Shown: positions 1 through 6,342 of the stretch, one piece after another | How the letters are laid out: each line of letters opens with the position of its first letter | Numbering within the stretch: the stretch's first letter is position 1 | Source of the DNA: Bacteroidetes bacterium UBA6161 | Lineage (GTDB): Bacteria > Bacteroidota > Bacteroidia > NS11-12g > UBA955 | Reading direction: 5' to 3' | NCBI GenBank assembly: GCA_002422315.1 | Contig: DIUJ01000053.1 | Span: 1-26,397, forward strand | Length of the DNA: 26,397 nt | Program-made: the position numbers and the translations under genes | Notes under the pieces: generated by a model | Told to the model about the DNA's origin: nothing | Database searches by the model: none | The model's input: only the letters and a program-made list of their open reading frames with translations

Positions 1-156
1 GTTCTCCTTGTTTTTACATAATTTCTCAAGCAGTTCAGCTTGTTTTTTATCAGAAGATGCTTTTTTATAATAAGATCTGGCATTTTCCAAATCTGTAGTT
101 TGTATGGATGTAAAAAGTAGAAATGGAAAAATAAAAAAAATACTCTTAAAGAACAT
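1..156 (-). CDS. Partial small exported protein downstream of crtB (N-terminus only)
   Basis: An ATG at 154-156 on the minus strand opens a frame that stays open to the window edge, giving 52 residues. They begin with a hydrophobic signal peptide (MFFKSIFFIFPFLLFTS). A charged, probably helical stretch follows, containing LENARSYYKKASSDKKQAE, which reads like the first helix of a TPR-type protein. The start lies inside the last codons of crtB (11-base overlap, different frame), so it is very likely the next gene of the carotenoid operon and translationally coupled to it. Short exported helical proteins of unknown role next to crtB or crtI are familiar to me from other Bacteroidota, but I cannot confirm homology here. 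Function is unknown, and the C-terminus lies outside the window. Confidence 0.6.
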   Translation of the reverse strand, partial: MFFKSIFFIFPFLLFTSIQTTDLENARSYYKKASSDKKQAELLEKLCKNKEN

Positions 157-988
157 TTGTTTTAAACTTAAGATAGGAACTGAATAGAAGTGCAACTTTT
201 TGACTATTCGCTATGCGTATTCTTCTGTTAATCAATACATTTGCGGGGGTTCTTTCAATTTTCTCCAACAGTTTTAAATAATAAATATAAGCAGTATACA
301 CCCCTAACCTACAACTAGTAGGTAATTGGATTATGCCTTTGTATGCTAGGTCAAAATCTTTTTGAATATCCTCAATCAGTTCTCTTTTTATTGTTTCTTC
401 AAATCCACTAAAATCTACATTAGGGAAATAAACTCTACCTCTATCTTCTAAATCAGATTTCATATCACGTAGAAAATTGACTTTTTGAAATGCAGAACCA
501 AGGCTCTGAGCTGCAGGTTTAAGAAGAGAATATTTTTCTTCGTTACCATCCAAAAATACTTTAAGACACATAAGTCCTACTACTTCTGCGGATCCATATA
601 TATATTCTTGATATGAATTTTCATTGTATTCTGATCTATACAAATCCATTTCCATACTTTGAAAAAATGGTTCGATTAGTTCTTCTCCTATTTGGTATTT
701 ATTGGCTGCTAATTGGAATGAATGAATAACAGGATTTAAACTAATTCCATCTCTTATGGCATTGTAAGTTTCTAGTTTAAACTGAGACAATAGTTTTTGT
801 TTGTCAGATTCATGAAAAGTGTCTACGATTTCATCGGCAAATCTTACCAAACCATAAATTGCATAAATTGCCCACCTATAACTAGGTTTAATAAGTCTAA
901 TACCTAAACCAAAAGATGTGCTATAATTATGGGTGATTTTTTTACTACAATCTAAGGTTGTTTGGTTATATAATTCTACTCCAGTCAT
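146..988 (-). CDS. crtB: Phytoene synthase CrtB
   Basis: Condenses two geranylgeranyl diphosphate molecules to 15-cis-phytoene, the first committed step of carotenoid synthesis. The 280-residue protein has the squalene/phytoene synthase layout. The first aspartate-rich substrate motif is at 52-56 (DEIVD in FADEIVDTFHE). The second is at about 171-182 (NFLRDMKSDLED), followed by RGRVYFP. Length is normal for bacterial CrtB. The gene starts 21 bases after the crtI stop and overlaps the next small exported gene by 11 bases, so it belongs to the minus-strand crt operon. The family call is firm. A squalene-type product is possible in this superfamily but unlikely in this context. Confidence 0.96.
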   Translation of the reverse strand: MTGVELYNQTTLDCSKKITHNYSTSFGLGIRLIKPSYRWAIYAIYGLVRFADEIVDTFHESDKQKLLSQFKLETYNAIRDGISLNPVIHSFQLAANKYQIGEELIEPFFQSMEMDLYRSEYNENSYQEYIYGSAEVVGLMCLKVFLDGNEEKYSLLKPAAQSLGSAFQKVNFLRDMKSDLEDRGRVYFPNVDFSGFEETIKRELIEDIQKDFDLAYKGIIQLPTSCRLGVYTAYIYYLKLLEKIERTPANVLINRRIRIANSQKVALLFSSYLKFKTNVL

Positions 989-1009
989 AAGTTCATAACA
1001 TTTAAGTTG

Positions 1010-2482
1010 TTAAAAAGTTTTATTAGTTTTGTTAATTTCCAAAGCGGCTATTTTTCCGCTCATAATTGAAGGGGGAACTCCTGGTCCAGGAACGGTTAAT
1101 TGACCTGCAAAAAACAAATTTTTTACTTTTTTACTTCTCAATTTAGGCTTAAGAAAAGCGGTTTGTTTTAATGTATTAGCAAGGCCATACGCATTGCCTT
1201 TGAAGGAATGGTAGTCGTTTTTAAAATCTTGTACGCAGTAGCTTCTTTTAACAATAATGTCATTTTTGAACGAGACACCTGTTTTTTGTTCTATTCTATT
1301 TACTATTAATTCAAAATACTTTTCTCTCATCTCATCCGTATCTTCTAATCCCGGAGCAATTGGCATGAGGAAAAATAAATTTTCTTTACCTTCAGGAGCA
1401 ACACTTGGGTCTGTAACAGAAGGAGCACAAACGTAGAATAGGGGTTCAGTTGGCCATTTTGGGTTGTCATAAATTTCATTTGCATGTTCTTCGAAATTAG
1501 CATCGAAGAAAAGATTGTGATGCAACAGATTTGGTATTCTTTTATTTACTCCTACATAAAATAAAAGGGAAGAAGGAGACATTGTTCTCTTTTCCCAATA
1601 TTCTTTACTGTAGGTTCTATTTTCTTTATCGAGTAGTTCTTGCTCTATATGGTTGTAGTCGCCTGCACCTACAACAAAATCACATTCAATATCCATATCC
1701 CCAGCTTTTACACTAGCAACAGAGTTGTTAGACACATTGATTTTACTAACTTCTGTATTGAATATAAATTCGACACCTTGTGAAACAGCTACTTTATGAA
1801 ATGCTTTAGATATTTCATGCATTCCTTGCATTGGGTACCATGTTCCTAATTCTAAATCTGCATAATTCATCATACTATACAATGAAGGCGTATTTGCAGG
1901 AGTAGAACCTAGAAAAAGCACTGGGAATTCTAAAATTGAAGATAGTTTTTTATTGGAAACAACCTTTGCAATTTCTTTTTGTATAGGAGTAAATAATTTT
2001 AGTTTAAATGCCTTAGCAATTAGATTGGGTTCCATGAATTCAAAAATTGAATGTGAAGGCCTATGAACATAATCTGCCAAAGCTGTATTGTATTTATATT
2101 TAGCATTCGCCAAGAAAGTAGTTAACTTATTGCCACTGCCTTTTTCAATAGATTCAAACAGACTTGCAAGTTCGATAGAACTAGCTGGCACATCAATTTT
2201 ATCTTCTTTAAAGTAAACTCTATATGACGGGTCTAATCTTTTTAATTCATAAAAGTTTGATGTTGTGAAACCGAATTCGTTGTAGAAATTTTCAAAAACT
2301 TCTGGCATCCAGTACCACGAAGGTCCAAGGTCAAAAAGGAAGCCATCTTTTTCCCACATTCGTGCCCTTCCTCCTGGTCCTTCATTTTTTTCTACAACGG
2401 TTACTTTGTAACCCATTTTTGCCAAATATGAAGCAGCGCTCATCCCTGCAAACCCACTACCAATGACTACTACTTTTTTCAT
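1010..2482 (-). CDS. crtI: Phytoene desaturase CrtI
   Basis: FAD-dependent desaturase of the CrtI family, expected to convert phytoene to lycopene by four desaturations at the membrane. The 490-residue protein starts with a dinucleotide-binding motif (IGSGFAGMSAA, glycines at 8, 10 and 13). This is followed by the family signature GPGGRARMW and LGPSWYWMPEVFE. The C-terminal FAD-binding segment is LFFAGQLTVPGPGVPPSIM. This C-terminus is the phytoene-desaturase type and differs from the CrtD-type end of the paralogue at 3692-5152. The ATG overlaps the crtZ stop as ATGA, so the two genes are translationally coupled. crtB follows after 21 bases. Confidence 0.94.
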   Translation of the reverse strand: MKKVVVIGSGFAGMSAASYLAKMGYKVTVVEKNEGPGGRARMWEKDGFLFDLGPSWYWMPEVFENFYNEFGFTTSNFYELKRLDPSYRVYFKEDKIDVPASSIELASLFESIEKGSGNKLTTFLANAKYKYNTALADYVHRPSHSIFEFMEPNLIAKAFKLKLFTPIQKEIAKVVSNKKLSSILEFPVLFLGSTPANTPSLYSMMNYADLELGTWYPMQGMHEISKAFHKVAVSQGVEFIFNTEVSKINVSNNSVASVKAGDMDIECDFVVGAGDYNHIEQELLDKENRTYSKEYWEKRTMSPSSLLFYVGVNKRIPNLLHHNLFFDANFEEHANEIYDNPKWPTEPLFYVCAPSVTDPSVAPEGKENLFFLMPIAPGLEDTDEMREKYFELIVNRIEQKTGVSFKNDIIVKRSYCVQDFKNDYHSFKGNAYGLANTLKQTAFLKPKLRSKKVKNLFFAGQLTVPGPGVPPSIMSGKIAALEINKTNKTF

Positions 2483-2949
2483 GCTTTATTTTTCTTGAAT
2501 TTATTGATATACTTCATACTTACGAACAAAAACCCAAAAGCTTCTGCCCCATGTTTTCCTGTTGTTTTATGATGGATTTTATGGGCAAAACGCATCGCAG
2601 AAAAGTATGTACTTTTTGTATTTCTAAAGAGTTTGATTCTTTGATGAACAAAAACGTCATGAACTAGAAAATAAGCTAAACCATAGATGCTTATTCCGAT
2701 ACCTAAAAAAAACTTCCAATCTAAATTATGAGATCCTATAATTATTAAAATTGCGGCTATAGAACCAAAGACTAAAGCAAATAGGTCGTTTTTTTCAAAC
2801 ATACCATGCCTTGGTTCGTGGTGGCTTTTGTGCCAAGACCATAAAAAACCATGCATAATATATTTGTGTGTAAACCATGCTACACCTTCCATTATTGTAA
2901 ATCCGAACAAGAGTGCTAATATATTAATTGCGATTTCCATATTTTCCAA
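2479..2949 (-). CDS. crtZ: Beta-carotene 3-hydroxylase CrtZ
   Basis: Non-heme di-iron membrane hydroxylase that adds a 3-hydroxyl to beta-ionone rings. The 156-residue protein has predicted membrane helices and the full set of family histidine boxes: H28/H33 (HKYIMH), H40/H43/H44 (HKSHH), H97/H102 (HDVFVH) and H123/H126/H127 (HKIHH). The length is normal for bacterial CrtZ. Its stop overlaps the crtI start in ATGA. Upstream is a 98-base gap to cruF that carries a candidate promoter (2982-2989), so crtZ may head its own transcript crtZ-crtI-crtB. Since CrtZ needs a cyclic end group, its presence implies a lycopene cyclase elsewhere in the genome. Confidence 0.93.
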   Translation of the reverse strand: MENMEIAINILALLFGFTIMEGVAWFTHKYIMHGFLWSWHKSHHEPRHGMFEKNDLFALVFGSIAAILIIIGSHNLDWKFFLGIGISIYGLAYFLVHDVFVHQRIKLFRNTKSTYFSAMRFAHKIHHKTTGKHGAEAFGFLFVSMKYINKFKKNKA

Positions 2950-2981
2950 ACAATAGTTTTTCTAAAAAGTTTTTTAGTATA

Positions 2982-2989
2982 CAAATGTA
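2982..2989 (-). promoter_or_regulatory. Candidate -7 box of an internal promoter before crtZ
   Basis: On the minus strand this reads TACATTTG, a full match to the Bacteroidota -7 consensus TAnnTTTG. It ends 32 bases before the crtZ ATG, inside the only sizeable gap (98 bases) of the crt operon. No clear TTG -33 box is visible at the right spacing; the nearest fit is a TTTA about 16 bases upstream. I infer an internal promoter that could uncouple crtZ-crtI-crtB from crtD-cruF. Confidence 0.45.
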
Positions 2990-3047
2990 CACCTAAATTA
3001 TTGTTTAAAGTAAAGTACATATAAAGTAACTTGACGTTAATTTTAAT

Positions 3048-3695
3048 TTAAAGTGGGGTATAGGGAAAAATTTGGTGATAAAATCCTATGATGGCAAAAA
3101 ATAGGAGCTGAACTAAAAATAAAAAAGACGCAATAGGGTTAGGGTTTTGTTTCTTACTATTGATATAAACACTATGAATTACAATAGAAACTAAAAACCA
3201 TCCAATGAAATTGTGTATGGGGATTGTTCCACTATTCCATGTCCATAGGTCATATTTTTGTGCGAATGGTTCAAGAGCGTAATCGTAAGCGGTCATTAGG
3301 AGGCTGCCTAAAATTATTTGCATCCATTTGTTTTTTGTTATGAATTGAGAAATGTTTCTAGAACAATAGACCAATACAAACCAATTGAGTCCAATAAGGA
3401 TCGGCACATTCAAGAGTTTTAATCCTAGCGTATTCCCGTATATATATCTTCCAAAAACTAATCCTGTTTCTATTCCGATATATTCTATGAGAAATCCAGT
3501 AGAGGCTATAAGAATACCTGAAACTAAAAAACCAATACTCCAGTCATTGTGGTAAAATAGCAAAAAAACAGCACTAAATAAAATTGTACTTGCTGTGAGG
3601 CTTTGCATTAAGTTCTGGGTTTGTTCAAAAATAAAGCCTAAAACACCAACAATATAAATTATGGTAAGAAGGCGTTTTGCTATAATAGGTTTCAT
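3048..3695 (-). CDS. cruF: Carotenoid 1,2-hydratase, CruF family (DUF422)
   Basis: Integral membrane protein of 215 residues with about six or seven predicted helices. It matches the CruF/DUF422 pattern I know from Bacteroidota and cyanobacteria: GIETGLVFGRYIYG (74-87), LGLKLLNVPILIGLNW (90-105), DYALEPFAQKYDLWTW (138-153) and IPIHNFIGWF (158-167). The conserved acidic residues E71, D138, E142 and D149 are present. CruF hydrates the terminal psi-end double bond of gamma-carotene or lycopene to give a 1-hydroxy group. The gene overlaps the crtD stop as ATGA, which fits, because CrtD acts on the CruF product. The related heterodimeric lycopene cyclase family was considered, but its acidic PxEE-type motif is absent. 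Confidence 0.83.
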   Translation of the reverse strand: MKPIIAKRLLTIIYIVGVLGFIFEQTQNLMQSLTASTILFSAVFLLFYHNDWSIGFLVSGILIASTGFLIEYIGIETGLVFGRYIYGNTLGLKLLNVPILIGLNWFVLVYCSRNISQFITKNKWMQIILGSLLMTAYDYALEPFAQKYDLWTWNSGTIPIHNFIGWFLVSIVIHSVYINSKKQNPNPIASFLFLVQLLFFAIIGFYHQIFPYTPL

Positions 3696-5152
3696 TTGAT
3701 TATTTGATTTACGATTTTAGCAGAAAGCAAACATAATGGAATGCCTCCGCCGGGATGCACACTGCCACCGCAAAAGTACAAATCTTTTATTTGGGACGTG
3801 AAGTTTGCTGGTCTAAAAAATGCAGAAAATTTTTTATTGCTTGAAGTTCCATACAAAGCGCCTTTATAGGATGAAGTTCTTTCTTCAATCAAGCCTGGTG
3901 TTAGTATTTCTTCTTCCTCTATGTTCTCATTTATTGAATAGCCTAAGTTTTTTTCTATTTTGCTTATTATATTTTGTTTGATTTTTTTTATGTTTTCTTC
4001 TGTAAATAGTTCTGGTTTAGCAGGTACATTTACCATTACAAACCAATTTTCACAATTTGGAGGGGCGTCTGAGTTAATTAGCTTGGAAGAAATATGAATA
4101 TAAACTGTAGGATCTTCAAAAACTTCTTGTTTTTCAAATTGGTATTCAAATTCTTTTTGATAGTCTGAACTAAAAAAAATATTGTGTACATCTAACTGAG
4201 GGTGTATGCCTTTTACGCCCCAATAAAATATTAAAGCTGAGCCAGATCTTTCTAATTGGTCGATTTTCTTTGCTTTAGTTTCCATTTTTAAAAGTTTAGA
4301 ATAAGTAAAATAAGCATCCATATTTGAAATTACTATGTCTGAAAATATGTTTTTGCCATTTACCTCAATACCTTCGCATTTATTCCCCTTTTTATTAACC
4401 AGAATTTTATCTACTCTGGATTTAAATTCAAACTTTACTCCAAGTTGTTCTGCTTTTTGATACAATGAGTTAGTTATTTGAACCATGCCCCCTTTAGGTA
4501 AAAATGCGCCTTCGCTAAACTCCAAAGAGCTAATTAGATTTAGCGTAGCTGGGGCTTTATATGGATTGCTACCATTGTATGTTGCATATCTATTGAAGAG
4601 TTGCACTGTTTCTTGTTTCTTGAAAAATGAGCTATTGGCTTTGTGCATTGTTCTTAAAGCATCAATTTTATGGATTTGCAACATAGAATACCAAACCGAG
4701 GGTTTTAAATATGTTTTTAACTTATGTAGAGAATTTTCTAGAAATACACTTCCCGCTATTTTATTTATTCTGTTAGAATAATCCAAATACTTGAGGATGT
4801 TTTCTTTTGGCTCACCAATCGATTTTTCGATACTTAAGGCAACAGCTTCTTTATCTGAACTTGCAGAAAGCTTTTGTCCATTTTCAAAGAAATAATTGCA
4901 CAGTGTTTCTAAAGTATAATATTCAAAATTAGGTTTGTTCCCATCTATGTTTAACAATTCTTCTACTAATTCTGGTCTTGTGAATAAAGAAGGTCCAAGG
5001 TCAAATCGATAATTGCCTATGCTTTTGTGTTTTAATTTTCCTCCTGGTTTTTCAGATTGTTCATATACTGTGACATTAAAACCTCGTGCCCTAAGTCTTA
5101 TAGCGGTTGCAATACCTGCAACTCCACTTCCTATTATTGATACAGAAACCAT
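3692..5152 (-). CDS. crtD: 1-Hydroxycarotenoid 3,4-desaturase CrtD
   Basis: Second CrtI-family flavoprotein of the cluster, 486 residues. It has the N-terminal FAD motif IGSGVAGIATA (glycines 8, 10, 13), KPGGKLKHKSIGNYRFDLGPS, and a C-terminal segment CGGSVHPGGGIPLCLLSAKI. The VHPGGGIPLC ending is typical of CrtD-type 3,4-desaturases rather than phytoene desaturases. It would introduce a 3',4' double bond into the 1'-hydroxylated end made by CruF. It is the first gene of the minus-strand crt operon and shares an ATGA overlap with cruF. A TATATTTG box lies 17 bases before its ATG. A CrtI-like role on another carotene cannot be excluded by sequence alone, but the pairing with cruF favours CrtD. 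Confidence 0.85.
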   Translation of the reverse strand: MVSVSIIGSGVAGIATAIRLRARGFNVTVYEQSEKPGGKLKHKSIGNYRFDLGPSLFTRPELVEELLNIDGNKPNFEYYTLETLCNYFFENGQKLSASSDKEAVALSIEKSIGEPKENILKYLDYSNRINKIAGSVFLENSLHKLKTYLKPSVWYSMLQIHKIDALRTMHKANSSFFKKQETVQLFNRYATYNGSNPYKAPATLNLISSLEFSEGAFLPKGGMVQITNSLYQKAEQLGVKFEFKSRVDKILVNKKGNKCEGIEVNGKNIFSDIVISNMDAYFTYSKLLKMETKAKKIDQLERSGSALIFYWGVKGIHPQLDVHNIFFSSDYQKEFEYQFEKQEVFEDPTVYIHISSKLINSDAPPNCENWFVMVNVPAKPELFTEENIKKIKQNIISKIEKNLGYSINENIEEEEILTPGLIEERTSSYKGALYGTSSNKKFSAFFRPANFTSQIKDLYFCGGSVHPGGGIPLCLLSAKIVNQIIK

Positions 5153-5169
5153 TTAATATAATTACAATT

Positions 5170-5177
5170 CAAATATA
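5170..5177 (-). promoter_or_regulatory. Candidate -7 box of the crt operon promoter
   Basis: The minus strand reads TATATTTG here, a full match to TAnnTTTG, ending 17 bases before the crtD ATG. No TTG -33 box sits at 17-23 bases; the nearest TTG is about 31 bases upstream. It lies in a 223-base divergent region shared with the lipoprotein promoter. Confidence 0.5.
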
Positions 5178-5320
5178 GAATTGTTTTTGTTTCTTATTTT
5201 CTTATTTCCAATAAACTTGAGATTAAAATAAGATTAAAAATTAATCCACAGATAATCAAGAGTATAGGTATTTCTATATACCAAATGCCGTTTTTTATAG
5301 ACTAATCGATATAAAAATGC

Positions 5321-5350
5321 TTGACATGGATTAAAATCTAAGTATATTTG
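5321..5350 (+). promoter_or_regulatory. Bacteroidota-type promoter of the small lipoprotein gene
   Basis: TTG at 5321-5323, a 19-base spacer, then TATATTTG at 5343-5350. This matches the Bacteroidota consensus TTG-N(17-23)-TAnnTTTG at both boxes and is the best promoter in the window. A 25-base A-rich leader without a Shine-Dalgarno sequence leads to the ATG at 5376. Confidence 0.75.
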
Positions 5351-5375
5351 CATCTCAAAATCAATAAGAACAAAA

Positions 5376-5588
5376 ATGAAAAAATTATTTTTAATTTTCG
5401 CTTTCGTATCTGTTGCTGCTTTAACTGCTTGCAACTCTGGCGAAACTACTGAAGAAACTGCAACTGAAGAAACTGCAACTGAAGAAGTAACTGAAACTCC
5501 TGCTGAAGAAGTTCCAGCTGTTGAAGAAGTTCCAGCTACTGAAGTTCCAGCTACTGAAGCTCCAGCTACTGAAGCTCCAGCTAAGTAA
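5376..5588 (+). CDS. Small acidic repeat-rich lipoprotein
   Basis: A 70-residue product, MKKLFLIFAFVSVAALTAC and then a mature tail starting CNSGETTEE. The hydrophobic signal peptide ends in a lipobox (LTAC, cysteine 19), so it should be lipidated and membrane anchored. The mature part has no fold visible. It is almost entirely Thr, Glu, Ala, Pro and Val, in short repeats (TEETA units, then PATEV/PATEA units). It is strongly acidic and probably extended, and carries only the lysine at its end. The gene has its own strong-looking promoter and a perfect intrinsic terminator, so it is a monocistronic and probably highly expressed unit. Small lipoproteins of this type are common but uncharacterised in Bacteroidota. 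No function can be assigned. Confidence 0.85.
   Translation: MKKLFLIFAFVSVAALTACNSGETTEETATEETATEEVTETPAEEVPAVEEVPATEVPATEAPATEAPAK
5448..5582 (+). repeat. Short tandem repeats inside the lipoprotein gene
   Basis: Two exact 15-base units ACTGAAGAAACTGCA lie at 5448-5462 and 5463-5477. Three units CCAGCTACTGAAGYT lie at 5532-5546, 5547-5561 and 5562-5576, followed by a partial fourth. All are multiples of three and keep the reading frame, so copy number could vary by slippage without breaking the protein. Confidence 0.85.
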
Positions 5589-5606
5589 TCTTTAGCTTAA
5601 AAATTT

Positions 5607-5636
5607 AAAGCTGTTCGCAAGAACAGCTTTTTTTTT
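5607..5636 (+). terminator. Intrinsic terminator of the lipoprotein gene
   Basis: Perfect 10-base stem AAAGCTGTTC / GAACAGCTTT (5607-5616 and 5621-5630) closed by a GCAA tetraloop. It is followed by a run of T that extends the stem Ts to 5636. It lies 18 bases after the stop codon. GCAA is a stable GNRA loop. Confidence 0.92.
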
Positions 5637-5653
5637 GTCCATACTTTTCTAAA

Positions 5654-5697
5654 TGATTAATCACATCTTCAGTATTTGATAAAACCTCATACTGAAG
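5654..5697. repeat. Palindrome plus long-stem inverted repeat
   Basis: TGATTAATCA (5654-5663) is a perfect 10-base palindrome. Just after it, CTTCAGTAT (5667-5675) and ATACTGAAG (5689-5697) form a perfect 9-base stem around a 13-base loop. The stem is followed by an A-run (5700-5706) rather than a T-run, so on the plus strand it does not look like a terminator. Confidence 0.65.
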
Positions 5698-5782
5698 CTA
5701 AAAAAACTGCTTAAAGAGTAGATTTTAAGGATTAATCTCCTGTTTGTCTTGCACTACAATCTGTGTCGCATTCCCTAAAATA

Positions 5783-5830
5783 CTGAGAGTTCTCTCAGAA
5801 TTATCTGCTCTCACTCAGATTGTTAATCTG
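5783..5830. repeat. Two adjacent short hairpins
   Basis: CTGAGAG-TT-CTCTCAG (5783-5798) is a perfect 7-base stem with a two-base centre, more likely a dyad binding site or cruciform than an RNA hairpin. CAGATT-GTT-AATCTG (5816-5830) is a perfect 6-base stem with a three-base loop. Neither is followed by a T-run. Confidence 0.55.
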
Positions 5831-5987
5831 ATGCTTGTAGCCAGAGTGTGTTATAGAAGATTCTTAGGATATAAAATCACCGCCTCACCCCACCGGCAAC
5901 AGATGCAAATTTGTATTTTGGTAAATGTGACTTTCAAACAATTGTGATTTATAGTGATAGTCTCCTCGAGTATTATTTACATTAGGG

Positions 5988-6140
5988 ATTTAACCCCAAT
6001 TCAGCACTAGAAAATTCTAATGTTGAAATGACGAAAAAATTGCTTTTTAAGCATTTTTTGTCAGGGTTAATCCTGACAAAATCTTTGATTTTCGTCAGCC
6101 CAAAGGGCAAAGTACGCTAATGAGTATTTTGGGTTTAAAT
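5988..6140. repeat. 153-base multi-branched palindromic repeat element, copy A
   Basis: The ends are 12-base inverted repeats with one mismatch: ATTTAACCCCAA at 5988-5999 and the complement of ATTTAAACCCAA at 6129-6140. Inside, in order, are: a stem TTCAGCACTA/TAATGTTGAA (6000-6009, 6018-6027, one mismatch and one G-T pair); a closing stem TGACGAAAA/TTTTCGTCA (6029-6037, 6089-6097); within it TGCTT/AAGCA (6041-6053) and TTTTGTCAGG/CCTGACAAAA (6056-6065, 6072-6081); and after it GCCC/GGGC (6098-6108). Bases 5989-6038 match 26348-26397 at 46 of 50 positions. No protein is encoded. It resembles a MITE- or REP-like element, or a structured RNA. Confidence 0.7.
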
Positions 6141-6342
6141 AAAACTTAAACCTATGTTTTTATAACTATTTCAATGTTCATTTCCAATAAATAACTCTTT
6201 TACAATAATTAAATTTATTTTCAAGTCAAAGTAATTGAAAAGATAAATTCTGAATTCCAATTCTTACCGACGATTAAGCAATACTCCTGAATCTACAATA
6301 TAGGAATCCTTTCATATTCGCATTTTGTACTTTAGTTAATAT

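Larger units (their letters stand above)
5637..6342. other. About 700-base gene-free, hairpin-rich spacer
   Basis: No convincing coding region was seen on either strand. The spacer lies between two converging genes. It holds several short perfect inverted repeats (5654-5830), a locally GC-richer patch around 5880-5905, and a structured repeat element (5988-6140). From about 6153 to 6342 the sequence is plain AT-rich DNA with nothing I can name. The 5740-5950 part could be the eroded remnant of a gene or mobile element, but I see no recognisable protein in it. Confidence 0.6.

Noticed and set aside
3048..3695. Possible lycopene cyclase (CrtYcd type) instead of CruF
   Set aside because: Lacks the acidic PxEE-type motif of that family and has the DUF422 motif order instead.
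4485..4781. 98-codon plus-strand frame inside crtD
   Set aside because: Antisense shadow of a well-supported gene with no signals of its own.
5448..5582. CRISPR-like spacing of short repeats
   Set aside because: Repeats are 15-base contiguous in-frame units within a coding sequence, with no spacers and no cas genes.
5744..5947. 67-codon open frame on the plus strand in the hairpin-rich spacer
   Set aside because: No recognisable protein features, no promoter box nearby, and it runs through inverted repeats; likely a chance frame or remnant.
5637..6342. tRNA or rRNA hidden in the spacer
   Set aside because: No cloverleaf with T-loop (GTTCRA) and CCA-like end or conserved rRNA segment was found; the stems do not have tRNA geometry.
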